Positions 24,089 to 32,324 of a stretch of DNA of 64,000 nt are shown one piece after another. Positions within the stretch are counted from its first letter, which is position 1. The number at the start of each line of letters is the position of its first letter. Under the pieces are notes generated by a model. The model was not told the origin of the DNA and did not search any database. It was given only the letters and a program-made list of their open reading frames with translations. The translations under genes were made by a program, and so were the position numbers. Origin of the DNA: Rossellomorea vietnamensis (GTDB lineage Bacteria > Bacillota > Bacilli > Bacillales > Bacillaceae_B); contig NZ_CP104558.1 in NCBI RefSeq assembly GCF_025398035.1, positions 620,001 to 684,000 of the forward strand, in the 5' to 3' direction.

Positions 24089-25501
24089 CTAATTCAATTT
24101 ATCCAGCGCATTAATCAGCAATACTTTCTGACTTTCAATAGATTTTATGGCATCTTCAATATTTCTTTTATAAATAGAAAGAATGCTTTGACCATAGGTA
24201 GTTCCTGGAACAGCCCACTTCCCATTCAGGTCCGTCCAGTTCTTTGCAGAACCTCTGGTGACCAGTGAAAATCGCGGGTCGACAAGTGGTGCACCATCAG
24301 GGAGTGGTTCAGTTGAGGCATATGCGTAAAGGTGTTGAATATGAGCAAGTACCCCTTGTTCAGGCGTGGCGAATGAAGCCCCATCATTTCCGGGTCCGGT
24401 TGTACCGATCCCTGCATAGTTATTTTGAGAAGGTTTCACTTGTCCTGTGAATCTGAAATAATTGGTTTCATGAATGGCTTGTGCATATGCGATATCTCCC
24501 CGGATGCCGTAAAGGTTTCCATAGAAAGTGTAAAATTTCCCCACTTTGGGTGCGGAAGGATTCACGTTTTTCACAAATTCATCTAATTGCTGGGCTTGGA
24601 TAATAGATGTTCCCATAATGGAATAATCAATACCAGGCGGCTGTGGGGGCTTGGTAGGTTCTGGTGGATCGGTTGGTGGAGGATCCGTCGGCACAGGAGC
24701 TGGCGCAGCCTCTTCTCTTAGAAGGAAGGCATCGATCCCGAGCCTGCTTAATGCTATTATTTGATCTTCCGCATTTTCCCTCACAGAAAAAGCCCCTGTT
24801 TGAACCCTGTAATACGTTTTCCCTGAAACGACTACCGCATCTATAAACGATTCAAATGAAACAGCTTTCAACTCTTTCACCCGGTCTTCTGCATTCTTCC
24901 GTTCTGTAAATGACCCGGCAATCACTCTGAAAAGTGGCTTATTTCCCGACTCTTTTGCCGGAAGTGCAAGTGCTTTGGCAACTCCTTTTGCAAGCGAAAT
25001 TCCTACTGCCTTTCTGAACTTTGTATCATTCAAGAGTGCAACGTCCTTTGGAGTATCAATAAACAACACTTCCACCAACACCGATGGCATTTTTGTTTCA
25101 CGGAGCACATGAAAATTTGCTCTCTTTTTCCCTCTGTCTGTTACATTGAATGGCTGAAGTGCTTCTATAACTTCTTCGTGGATCATTTTTTGATATGATA
25201 AAGTCTGTGTCGGAACATTTCCATTGTATACATAGCTTTCAAACCCTGTCCCTCCACCTGCATTATGGTGGATGGATAAAAACAAATCCAGATTCGAGCG
25301 ATTGGCAAGGTTGGATCGATCCGTAAGAGATAAGGTTTGATCCCCGGTCCTCGTCATTAACACCTTCACACTGTAATTCGACACTAAATAGTCCCTGACC
25401 ACAACGGCCGTCAAAAGATTGAAGTTCTTTTCTTCGTTTCCTTTATATGTGGCACCAGGATCAGATCCCCCATGTCCCGGATCAATCATGATGGTTTTCA
25501 A
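24089..25501 (-). CDS. N-acetylmuramoyl-L-alanine amidase with SPOR repeats and glucosaminidase-type domain
   Basis: A 470-residue cell-wall hydrolase. Residues 1-180 form an Amidase_3 domain (IDPGHGGSDPGA, SIHHNAGG and a late catalytic Glu in SVLVEVLF). Two SPOR-type repeats follow (about 188-262), then a Pro-rich linker (about 268-295). The C-terminal domain (about 300-450) is of the glucosaminidase type (YAQAIHETNYFRFTG). There is no signal peptide, as in CwlC, which acts in mother-cell lysis. The start is TTG with AGGAGG. The combination suggests cleavage of both peptide and glycan bonds. Confidence 0.85.
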   Translation of the reverse strand: MKTIMIDPGHGGSDPGATYKGNEEKNFNLLTAVVVRDYLVSNYSVKVLMTRTGDQTLSLTDRSNLANRSNLDLFLSIHHNAGGGTGFESYVYNGNVPTQTLSYQKMIHEEVIEALQPFNVTDRGKKRANFHVLRETKMPSVLVEVLFIDTPKDVALLNDTKFRKAVGISLAKGVAKALALPAKESGNKPLFRVIAGSFTERKNAEDRVKELKAVSFESFIDAVVVSGKTYYRVQTGAFSVRENAEDQIIALSRLGIDAFLLREEAAPAPVPTDPPPTDPPEPTKPPQPPGIDYSIMGTSIIQAQQLDEFVKNVNPSAPKVGKFYTFYGNLYGIRGDIAYAQAIHETNYFRFTGQVKPSQNNYAGIGTTGPGNDGASFATPEQGVLAHIQHLYAYASTEPLPDGAPLVDPRFSLVTRGSAKNWTDLNGKWAVPGTTYGQSILSIYKRNIEDAIKSIESQKVLLINALDKLN

Positions 25502-25822
25502 TTAACTTCCTCCTAAGAGTTTGACATATAGTACTATATTCTCAAACGGACAAGCATGCTTGGACAATTTCCTATCGCCACCTCTTTTCAATATAAAAAA
25601 GGTTCCCTGCCAAGGAACAGGAAACACTTTTTCACGCACAATTCTATATTCATGGAGGGGACTTTCTTATAGGGTTTAGTTTTTCTTTCTCTCTATTGTA
25701 TTGCGAAAAACACGTTCTTATTCACTTTATTCATTATCATTGTATTTCTCGACCGGCGGAGTTCCATACTGTGTTCGCTTCGATTTTTTCAGTATGAACT
25801 GTTGATCTTATAATCATTGTTT
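25502..25822. other. Gap without a supported gene; contains a minus-strand terminator
   Basis: No convincing coding region. Frames of 26 and 12 codons on the minus strand lack good ribosome binding sites. A terminator at 25593-25625 shows that something is transcribed leftward through here, most simply the 45-residue gene at 25823-25960. Confidence 0.5.
25593..25625 (-). terminator. Minus-strand terminator downstream of a small ORF
   Basis: GTTTCCTG pairs with CAGGGAAC (one G-U) across an 8-base loop, followed by CTTTTTTATA on the minus strand. Confidence 0.65.
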
Positions 25823-25960
25823 CTATACCTTAATATGGGGCCTAAGGGTTACCCCAAACTGTGCAACGTACGGATTCGAGAGGGAAGGAGATCCCATTTC
25901 TAAATTGGCATGAGTTACGGATCGACTGAGAAAAAGATATTGTAGTATTTTTCTTGCCAA
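25823..25960 (-). CDS. Small hypothetical protein, 45 residues
   Basis: Too short for common gene finders. A TTG start at 25960 sits 5 bases after a near-perfect GGAGGTG. The product begins MARKILQYLFLSRSVTHANL and ends QFGVTLRPHIKV. It is basic, with an amphipathic N-terminal helix and no clear membrane segment or signal peptide. I recognise no family. A downstream terminator on the same strand would give a transcript of roughly 0.4 kb with a long 3' tail, so a dual-function small RNA is also possible. Confidence 0.5.
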   Translation of the reverse strand: MARKILQYLFLSRSVTHANLEMGSPSLSNPYVAQFGVTLRPHIKV

Positions 25961-26141
25961 TGCATCACCTCCATAGAACACTTTATGTCAGAAGTGTCGG
26001 GTTGGTGAGGACAAGCAACTCAATTTTTTAAAAAATGGACAACTTTATTCAGGTTATCATTTCTTACCATCAATCTTATTGAATGTTTTTCTTAGATAAA
26101 CGAATGATAAATATAGAACAATTATGATGGGAGGTATTCAG

Positions 26142-26768
26142 TTGAAAAAATATGCGGTTTTATTGTTAGTTGTGATGGCGTCACTCTTTTCACTACCTGG
26201 AATGGCAGCAGCCAAGCAGGATTCCTGTATAAGCGAAGCGAGTATGAAGGCCCGGGAAGATATGAGGACTTTATGGACCGATCATGTCTTCTACACAAGG
26301 AATTTCATCATTGGTGCAGTGGATGGGTTGGAAGACACCGATGTAGTACTGGCAAGGTTGCTTCAGAACCAGAAAGATATCGGAAATGCAATAAAACCCT
26401 ATTATGGGGAAAAAGCAGGTAACAAATTAGCGGATTTATTGACAGAACATATTGTACTTGCGGGAAAAATCGTAGAAGCTGCAAAAGATGGCAAATCGGC
26501 TGAAGTAGAACAGCTTAATAAAGAATGGTATCGAAATGCCGACGATATTGCCAGATTCTTAGCAAGCGCCAATCCCTATTGGCCTGAAAAAATATTAAAA
26601 GATTTGCTATACATGCATCTACAGTTCGTGACCGATGAAGCAGTGGCACGGATTAATAAAGATTGGAAAGCTAATATCAAAAGCTTTGATGATGGTAAAG
26701 CACATATCCTTCATTTATCTGATGCCCTATCTGATGGAATCGTGAAGCAGTTTCCTGATAAATTTTAA
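26142..26768 (+). CDS. Secreted helical protein of unknown function
   Basis: A protein of 208 residues with a clear Sec signal peptide: KK, a hydrophobic core (about residues 4-19) and AAA-K near 25. The mature part is all helical (MKAREDMRTLWTDHVFYTRNFIIGAVDGLEDTDVVLARLLQNQKDIGNAIKPYYG and a similar second half). It looks like a four-helix bundle with conserved Trp, His and Asn. Similar proteins occur in Bacillus with inconsistent names, and I assign no activity. The start is TTG at 26142, 7 bases after GGGAGG. It is monocistronic with a strong terminator. Confidence 0.75.
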   Translation: MKKYAVLLLVVMASLFSLPGMAAAKQDSCISEASMKAREDMRTLWTDHVFYTRNFIIGAVDGLEDTDVVLARLLQNQKDIGNAIKPYYGEKAGNKLADLLTEHIVLAGKIVEAAKDGKSAEVEQLNKEWYRNADDIARFLASANPYWPEKILKDLLYMHLQFVTDEAVARINKDWKANIKSFDDGKAHILHLSDALSDGIVKQFPDKF

Positions 26769-26769
26769 T

Positions 26770-26806
26770 GAAAGGAGCTGGGAGTATCGTTTCCCAGCTC
26801 CTTTTA
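26770..26806. terminator. Bidirectional terminator
   Basis: AAAGGAGCTGGGA / TCCCAGCTCCTTT lies between convergent genes. Confidence 0.95.
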
Positions 26807-26823
26807 CTATCATATTCCTGCCA

Positions 26824-27396
26824 TTATCTTTTCTCTTCCAATTCAATTTCCTTGATGATGCGGGCAGGATTACCACCAATCACTACGTTGGATGGAACGT
26901 CTTTTGTCACAACCGCACCAGAAGCAATGACTACATTATCCCCAATGCTCACCCCTGGATTAATGATTGCCCCGCCGCCTATCCAGCAGTTGTCCCCGAT
27001 GGAAACAGGCTTTCCAAATTCAGGCCCCTTATTACGCTCGATGGGATTTAAAGGATGAGTTGCGGTATATATATGTACCCCGGGTGCCAGCATACAATTA
27101 TTTCCGATACTGACTTTGCACACATCCAATATCACGCAGTCAAAATTAGCAAAGAAATTGTCTCCTACGTGAATGTTATATCCATAATCGCATCGAAAGT
27201 TTGGTTCTAAATAAACGGTTTCTCCCGTTGAACCGAATAGCTGTTTTAGTGTAGAAACTCTCTTTTCCCCTTCTTCCTCCGTTGTAAGATTTAACATTCG
27301 CGTTAAATAGCGGGCTCTTTTTCTCTCTTCGATTAATTGTGGATCCCAGGGTTCATAAAGTTCACCCTGGAGCATTTTTTGTTTTTCCGTTTTCAT
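26824..27396 (-). CDS. maa: Maltose/galactoside O-acetyltransferase (left-handed beta helix)
   Basis: A 190-residue hexapeptide-repeat acetyltransferase that acetylates sugars with acetyl-CoA in the cytoplasm. The N-terminal Mac domain ([27 protein letters not shown]) and the repeats with the catalytic loop ([12 protein letters not shown], then [35 protein letters not shown]) are typical of Maa/LacA. The length matches B. subtilis Maa. The ATG at 27396 has GGAGG 5 bases upstream. Loss of sugar specificity is common in the family, so the substrate is tentative. Confidence 0.85.
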   Translation of the reverse strand: MKTEKQKMLQGELYEPWDPQLIEERKRARYLTRMLNLTTEEEGEKRVSTLKQLFGSTGETVYLEPNFRCDYGYNIHVGDNFFANFDCVILDVCKVSIGNNCMLAPGVHIYTATHPLNPIERNKGPEFGKPVSIGDNCWIGGGAIINPGVSIGDNVVIASGAVVTKDVPSNVVIGGNPARIIKEIELEEKR

Positions 27397-27526
27397 GTAG
27401 ACCTCCATCAATAAGAAGTTTTAGTTTTATATTATCTAATCTTTTTGTAATGTGCAAACGATTGCATCTTTGCTGAATTATTCTACCCCTTTTGACTTGT
27501 TGGCAGGTTTGACTAGACGATAAATT

Positions 27527-27557
27527 GGCTATCTCATTAACAAGTAAAGAGATAGCC
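27527..27557 (-). terminator. Hairpin after the M20 hydrolase gene
   Basis: GGCTATCTC / GAGATAGCC with a 13-base loop. The flanking T run is weak, so termination is only probable. Confidence 0.45.
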
Positions 27558-27626
27558 TGGCAAAATGAATAGATACCTTTTGTCGTTAAAGGACAACTGA
27601 CAAAAGTACATTCGAATATTTACCCT

Positions 27627-28919
27627 TTAGTTATTATCCACGGAAGAATATCCGACTTTATCCTGAACAAGATCATCGACTCTTTTTTCCTGACAAATTC
27701 GCAGGGCAGAGGCGTATAGGAGCTGCACACCTTTTTCGATATCATCCATCTCGGCAAACTCTAAAGGGTTGTGACTGATCCCTTTTTCACAGCGGACAAA
27801 AATCATTCCATAATCACTGATATAGGACATAATCAGGGCATCATGGAACGGTCCGCTCATCAAGGTAGGAGAATCGAAACCGAGCTTCTCGTCTTCTTCT
27901 TTCATGACTTTTTTGATCCAATCTGCACAATACCTCGGTTCACTTCTTGTATCTTCCTTGATATCGTATTTGAGATGATAAGTAGAAGAAGTTTCTTCGA
28001 TCAGTTGATAAAGTTTTTGCTCGAGTCTGGTCCGTGCTTCAAGATCGATATCACGGAGATCAATTGTAAACTCTACCTTTTCAGCAATAATATTTCTGGA
28101 ATTTGGAAACACCTGCATACTTCCCACTGTCCCAACCGTTGTATCGGTTCCTTCTTCTTTAACCAGTTCATCGAATTTGCGAATAATTTCTGATGCACCG
28201 ACAAGAGCATCCTGTCTCATCTTCATCGGAACGGATCCTGCATGGCCGGCAAATCCTTCGAGTGTTACAGTCAACCAAATCGGCCCTGAAATTCCTGAAA
28301 CAATTCCTACCGGCTTATCTTTTCCTTCAAGCACCGGTCCTTGTTCGATATGAAGCTCCAGGAAGGCGGTGATATCCCCCTTCTTATATACAGGGCTTTG
28401 TGTCAGGTCTGTATCGACACCAAACTCCTTCAGTGCTTCCCTTCTTGTAACCCCAGCTTTGTCTTTTCGCTCAAGTTCACCCTCCTCAAGCATCCCTGCC
28501 AAAGCCCTTACGCCAAAGATGCCTTTATTGAAACGGCTTCCTTCTTCATCAGAAAAACATATCACTTCAATGGTTCGCTCAGGAATGATTCCATTGTCCA
28601 TCATGGTATGAACCACTTCGATTGCTCCAAGGGCCCCTGCCGTCCCATCGAATCTGCCCCCATAAGGCTGTGAATCGATGTGTGATCCAAGAATAAGGAT
28701 TGGTTTAGTATTATCCTTTCCTTCAATCCTGCCAATCAGATTACCAAATCCATCAACCTTTGTCGTTAAACCAGCCTCTTCCATCCACTCTTTAACTTTG
28801 TCCACGCCCTGCCGATCCTCTTTCGAGTGAGCCAGGCGACAAACGCCAGTTTCTCCAATTTTTCCGATTTCAGCTAACTCTTGCAGATGAAGGTTTAATC
28901 TTTTTCGATTAATCGTCAA
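27627..28919 (-). CDS. M20-family amidohydrolase (N-carbamoyl-L-amino acid hydrolase / allantoate amidohydrolase type)
   Basis: A metallohydrolase of 430 residues. The metal ligands lie in LGSHIDSQPYGGRFDGTAG, the EE pair in CFSDEEGSRF, ELHIEQGP and the C-terminal GISHNPLEF. These are the hallmarks of the hydantoinase/carbamoylase (HyuC/AmaB) and AllC group, which cleaves carbamoyl or ureido bonds. The dimerisation domain (about 210-330) is present. TTG at 28919 has AAAGG at good spacing. No hydantoinase or purine-degradation genes are nearby, so carbamoyl amino acid or allantoate remains open. Confidence 0.85.
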   Translation of the reverse strand: MTINRKRLNLHLQELAEIGKIGETGVCRLAHSKEDRQGVDKVKEWMEEAGLTTKVDGFGNLIGRIEGKDNTKPILILGSHIDSQPYGGRFDGTAGALGAIEVVHTMMDNGIIPERTIEVICFSDEEGSRFNKGIFGVRALAGMLEEGELERKDKAGVTRREALKEFGVDTDLTQSPVYKKGDITAFLELHIEQGPVLEGKDKPVGIVSGISGPIWLTVTLEGFAGHAGSVPMKMRQDALVGASEIIRKFDELVKEEGTDTTVGTVGSMQVFPNSRNIIAEKVEFTIDLRDIDLEARTRLEQKLYQLIEETSSTYHLKYDIKEDTRSEPRYCADWIKKVMKEEDEKLGFDSPTLMSGPFHDALIMSYISDYGMIFVRCEKGISHNPLEFAEMDDIEKGVQLLYASALRICQEKRVDDLVQDKVGYSSVDNN

Positions 28920-29109
28920 TAGAATCATCCTTTGCTAATAAATTTTAGACTTATTACCATTGTAAGGTCTATTGTCCCGCTAATCATTAGACAGAGTGTC
29001 AATAAATAATGACGCCAGATAGGAGCGATAAGGATCAATACTCACTTCAGATCTTCCTTATAAAAATAGGTTCTATGCCTTGTCAACTTTATCCTTCTTC
29101 CTTTTAAAA

Positions 29110-29143
29110 ATAAAAAAAGAGAGGGGAATCCCCTCTCCAAAAA
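29110..29143 (-). terminator. Terminator of the TauE-family gene
   Basis: GAGAGGGG / CCCCTCTC with a three-base loop, then TTTTTTTATTTTT on the minus strand. Confidence 0.95.
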
Positions 29144-29151
29144 TTGCCTCG

Positions 29152-30000
29152 TCAGTAGTTTGCTGTCCTTTTGGATTGCTGAACTGAATAAATCAACATT
29201 CCGAAGAAAACGAGTACCGCTCCCAGAATCAAACCGAGTGAGACAGTTGCGATTGATAGCATCTTGAAGAAGACACTCACTGCAACGACCATATAAAGTA
29301 CGGCAAGCATCCGTTTGACGATGACGCCTGAGAATCGTTTGAGCTGGATGGAACCGATTGGTGTCCCGATCAACGCACCGATGATCAGCAAAATTCCGTG
29401 GCGATAGTCAAGTGACTCCCCTGTGTACATATATGAGGTGATCCCGGACAATACGATAATGGAAGCAGCAGATATACTGGTTCCAATTGCTTTGTTCAGA
29501 TCAAGTTTGAGCCATTTCGTAAGTAAGGGAGTCATGACAAATCCCCCGCTGACACCCATAAGGGAGGAAATCATTCCCGTAAATAAACCTATGACGGGAG
29601 CTGCAAAGATCCCTTTAGGCTTCGAGTCCTGTTGTCGTTTGCTTAAAAACTGGTAAGAAAACCAGCTTAATATACCAATATAGACAATTGAGATGAACGT
29701 CGATGCACCGTTGATGGCGTCAAGCCATTTTACAAATGGTACGGTTACTACAGAGCCTATTACTCCGAAAACCCCTAGGAAAACCGCTAACTTCTTGGAC
29801 ACATTCTTTAAACGCAGATGTGACAGGGTACCCGTCACCGTAGATCCCAGAGTAAGCATCAAGGATAAGATGATGGCCTGACTAGGTTCATATCCTAGGA
29901 CCAGTAAGGTAGGAGTCAGAACAATCCCGCCCCCTATACCGAAAAAACCTGAGATGACACCGATGACTGCGCCACCTATCATAAATAAAATCCATTCCAT
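29152..30000 (-). CDS. TauE/SafE-family anion exporter
   Basis: A membrane protein of 282 residues with eight predicted segments and the duplicated family motif (GVISGFFGIGGGIVLTPTLL near the N-terminus and TGMISSLMGVSGGFVMTPLL in the middle). Members export sulfite, sulfoacetate or other organosulfur anions, and many are uncharacterised. The ATG at 30000 has GGAAGTG upstream, and one seven codons earlier is less well placed. A divergent LysR gene starts about 100 bases away and is the likely regulator, which suggests inducible sulfur-anion export. Confidence 0.85.
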   Translation of the reverse strand: MEWILFMIGGAVIGVISGFFGIGGGIVLTPTLLVLGYEPSQAIILSLMLTLGSTVTGTLSHLRLKNVSKKLAVFLGVFGVIGSVVTVPFVKWLDAINGASTFISIVYIGILSWFSYQFLSKRQQDSKPKGIFAAPVIGLFTGMISSLMGVSGGFVMTPLLTKWLKLDLNKAIGTSISAASIIVLSGITSYMYTGESLDYRHGILLIIGALIGTPIGSIQLKRFSGVIVKRMLAVLYMVVAVSVFFKMLSIATVSLGLILGAVLVFFGMLIYSVQQSKRTANY

Positions 30001-30103
30001 GTCGTACGTCACTTCCTTCATAGAACATTATACCTCTATATAAGTTATAATAGAAATGAATAATGATAATACAGTCGATTACGTTTATTAATGGAGGTAT
30101 ATG

Positions 30104-30943
30104 ATGCAACTGGATTGGATCCGTACGTTTGTTACTCTTGCCCAACTTCAGCATTTCACTAAGACAAGTGAATACCTGAATTTATCTCAACCTACCGTCA
30201 GCGTCCACATTAAAAAGTTGGAACAAGCCCTTGGTGTAGCACTTATTCACCGGTCCTCCACCAATCAGCTGTTTGAATTGACTCCTGCAGGAGAACGGGT
30301 ATTTGAGCAGGGAAAAAAGATGCTGGAACTATGGAGGACCATGGAACAAGTGGATCAAAAAAAGCAGGAAATTCAGTTGCGGATTGGGTCTACTCACACA
30401 GTCAGTGATGTTCTGCTTCCCGATTTCGTCAAAAAGATCAAGGTCTTATACCCTCAAGTCCGTTTACAATTGATGATTCACAATCACGAAACGATAGTTG
30501 AAGCATTGAATTCAAACAATCTCGATCTAGCCCTCGTAGAAGGCACAAAAGGATTAGAGCCCTTTCATGTAGAGGTGATCAGTCGTGATGAGCTCCGCTT
30601 CTTCGCAAGCAAAAGGATGAACCTGCACTCCTCCCCCTTCATCCTCAGGGAAAAAGGATCAGGGACGAGGGAATATGCGGATGAGTTCTTAAAGTCGGAG
30701 CGCATCGTACCGGTTGAAGTCCTCGAAGCAAGCAGTCATTTCTTAATCAAACAACTTGCTGTAAGGGGACTAGGGATCGCATTTCTTTCAAGCTCCATGG
30801 TCAAAGACGAAGTGCTCCAGGGAAAACTCGTCCCCCTTGAACCACATGTTGTCCACCGCCCCATCTATGCAGTTCATCCTGAAACTGCCACTTCAGATCC
30901 CGTCATAAAGGAACTGATATCCTTGATTGAGCATCCGAATTAA
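30104..30943 (+). CDS. LysR-family transcriptional regulator
   Basis: A regulator of 279 residues. The N-terminal HTH (MQLDWIRTFVTLAQLQHFTKTSEYLNLSQPTVSVHIKKLEQALGV) is classical LysR, followed by a substrate-binding-protein-like effector domain (about 88-279). It resembles the CysL/YwfK branch, which responds to sulfur metabolites. The divergent TauE/SafE gene supports a role in sulfur-anion handling, but this is inference. The second of two adjacent ATGs is better spaced from GGAGG. A dispersed repeat hairpin follows the stop directly. Confidence 0.85.
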   Translation: MQLDWIRTFVTLAQLQHFTKTSEYLNLSQPTVSVHIKKLEQALGVALIHRSSTNQLFELTPAGERVFEQGKKMLELWRTMEQVDQKKQEIQLRIGSTHTVSDVLLPDFVKKIKVLYPQVRLQLMIHNHETIVEALNSNNLDLALVEGTKGLEPFHVEVISRDELRFFASKRMNLHSSPFILREKGSGTREYADEFLKSERIVPVEVLEASSHFLIKQLAVRGLGIAFLSSSMVKDEVLQGKLVPLEPHVVHRPIYAVHPETATSDPVIKELISLIEHPN

Positions 30944-30983
30944 AAAGAGGGACGGACCTTGTTTTCAAGGTCCGTCCCTCTTT
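30944..30983. repeat. Dispersed hairpin repeat (perfect copy, terminator-like)
   Basis: A 17-bp perfect inverted repeat AAAGAGGGACGGACCTT / AAGGTCCGTCCCTCTTT with loop GTTTTC begins immediately after the LysR stop and lies between convergent genes. It probably acts as a bidirectional terminator. Confidence 0.9.
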
Positions 30984-30992
30984 CGTAACAAT

Positions 30993-32216
30993 TTAGCCGT
31001 TTCTTTCTTCAGCCCGATCTACGACAGCTGCACCGACAATGTCGCCGGTTACGTTAGAGGCCGTTCCACCCATTCCAATAATGGCATCGACTCCTGCAAT
31101 GAGGGCGACTATTTCGAGCGGTAAGCCGAACATCGTTAAGACCGCAGATAATGTAACCAACCCTGCAGCTGGAACTCCAGATGTTCCTATAGATAGTAAA
31201 GTCCCGACCAGCACGATCATCAACAGGTCTGTAACGGAAAGATGCAGATTCGTCACATTTGCCGCGAATACAATCGATACACCCATTCGTAAAGCTCCAC
31301 CGTCTGAATTAAAGATAGCGCCTAAAGGCAATGCGAAATTCGCCGTTTTCTCAGAGATCCCCGCTTTTTTGGCAGACTGAATGGCTACCGGCAAGGATGC
31401 GATGCTGCTGGATGTAAAGAATGCAGTGCTGTATGCTTCTTTCGTCTGCTTGAAGAAACTGATGACAGAGTTACCCGTCAGCTTCAGGAATCCAGCATAT
31501 ACGACAACCCAAAGAAGAAGAAGTCCAAGGTAAAAGACCCCGACAAACTTCAGTAGGGATTGGATCGTTTCCCACCCCTGCTGACCAAATGTAGCCGCAC
31601 TGATGGCAAACACCCCGATGGGAGCATAAGCCAACACCCCTCTAAGAAGGATATAAAACATTTCGTTAAAGGCTGTGAAAACTTTATCCAATAGTCCCCC
31701 ATATTCCTGCATCTTACTATCTGCAGAAAATTTCATCCATGAAATAGCTATCCCCATGATGATGGCCAGGAACATAATGGCCAGTGTATCTCCCCCGGCA
31801 AAAGCCTGAAACAGGTTATCAGGAATGATTTGCAGCAAAACATCCCCAAACTGCGGTGCTTTCGGTTCTTCCACTTGTGTATTAGGCAATTCCAAATTGG
31901 TTCCAGGGTTGAACAGGAACGCCAAACCAAGACCGATGAAGACAGCGGCTGCCGTGGTGGCTGCATAATAAAGAATCAGCTTCCACCCCATCCGGCCAAG
32001 CTGCCGCATACTCATTTTGTTCACTGCTTGAACCACGGTGAGGAATATCACTGGAATGGCAATCAAGCTAAGAAGGTGAATAAGCACCGTCCCAAATGGT
32101 CTCAGGATCTCAGCATCTGATTTAAAGACAAGACCGACGATGATCCCTAAAAGGAACCCGACGGACATCTTCAAAACAAAAGGCACTTTCATATATTGCT
32201 TCCATATGTACTTCAT
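30993..32216 (-). CDS. SDF/DAACS-family sodium-coupled symporter (atypical binding site)
   Basis: A membrane carrier of 407 residues with the GltPh-type fold. HP1 (SSSIAS at 269-274), the TM7 motif (NSDGG at 303-307, for NMDGT), HP2 (GTSGVPAAG at 344-352) and TM8 (GMGGTASN at 381-388) are visible. In amino acid carriers TM8 reads DMGRTxxN, where Asp and Arg bind the amino and side-chain groups. Here both are Gly, while Thr385 and Asn388 are kept. It is therefore unlikely to be an ordinary glutamate/aspartate carrier. It may move a dicarboxylate or another solute. Repeat hairpins flank the gene. Confidence 0.85.
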   Translation of the reverse strand: MKYIWKQYMKVPFVLKMSVGFLLGIIVGLVFKSDAEILRPFGTVLIHLLSLIAIPVIFLTVVQAVNKMSMRQLGRMGWKLILYYAATTAAAVFIGLGLAFLFNPGTNLELPNTQVEEPKAPQFGDVLLQIIPDNLFQAFAGGDTLAIMFLAIIMGIAISWMKFSADSKMQEYGGLLDKVFTAFNEMFYILLRGVLAYAPIGVFAISAATFGQQGWETIQSLLKFVGVFYLGLLLLWVVVYAGFLKLTGNSVISFFKQTKEAYSTAFFTSSSIASLPVAIQSAKKAGISEKTANFALPLGAIFNSDGGALRMGVSIVFAANVTNLHLSVTDLLMIVLVGTLLSIGTSGVPAAGLVTLSAVLTMFGLPLEIVALIAGVDAIIGMGGTASNVTGDIVGAAVVDRAEERNG

Positions 32217-32275
32217 TTCATCTACGTCCTTACCTATATTTTTTTCAGATATTCATTATATCACTTTTACAGGAG

Positions 32276-32309
32276 GAGGGACGGACCTTGTTTTCAAGGT
32301 CCGTCCCTC
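32276..32309. repeat. Dispersed hairpin repeat (perfect copy)
   Basis: GAGGGACGGACCTT-GTTTTC-AAGGTCCGTCCCTC is identical in arms and loop to the copy at 30947-30980. It lies just downstream of the ABC-F stop and upstream of the symporter gene. Confidence 0.9.
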
Positions 32310-32324
32310 ACAATTAAAAGTCTC

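Noticed and set aside
24228..24240. AGGTCCGTCC match inside the amidase gene
   Set aside because: Short and unpaired, within conserved coding sequence.
25680..25810. Short minus-strand frames (26 and 12 codons) downstream of the 45-residue gene
   Set aside because: Weak or absent ribosome binding sites and too short to support.
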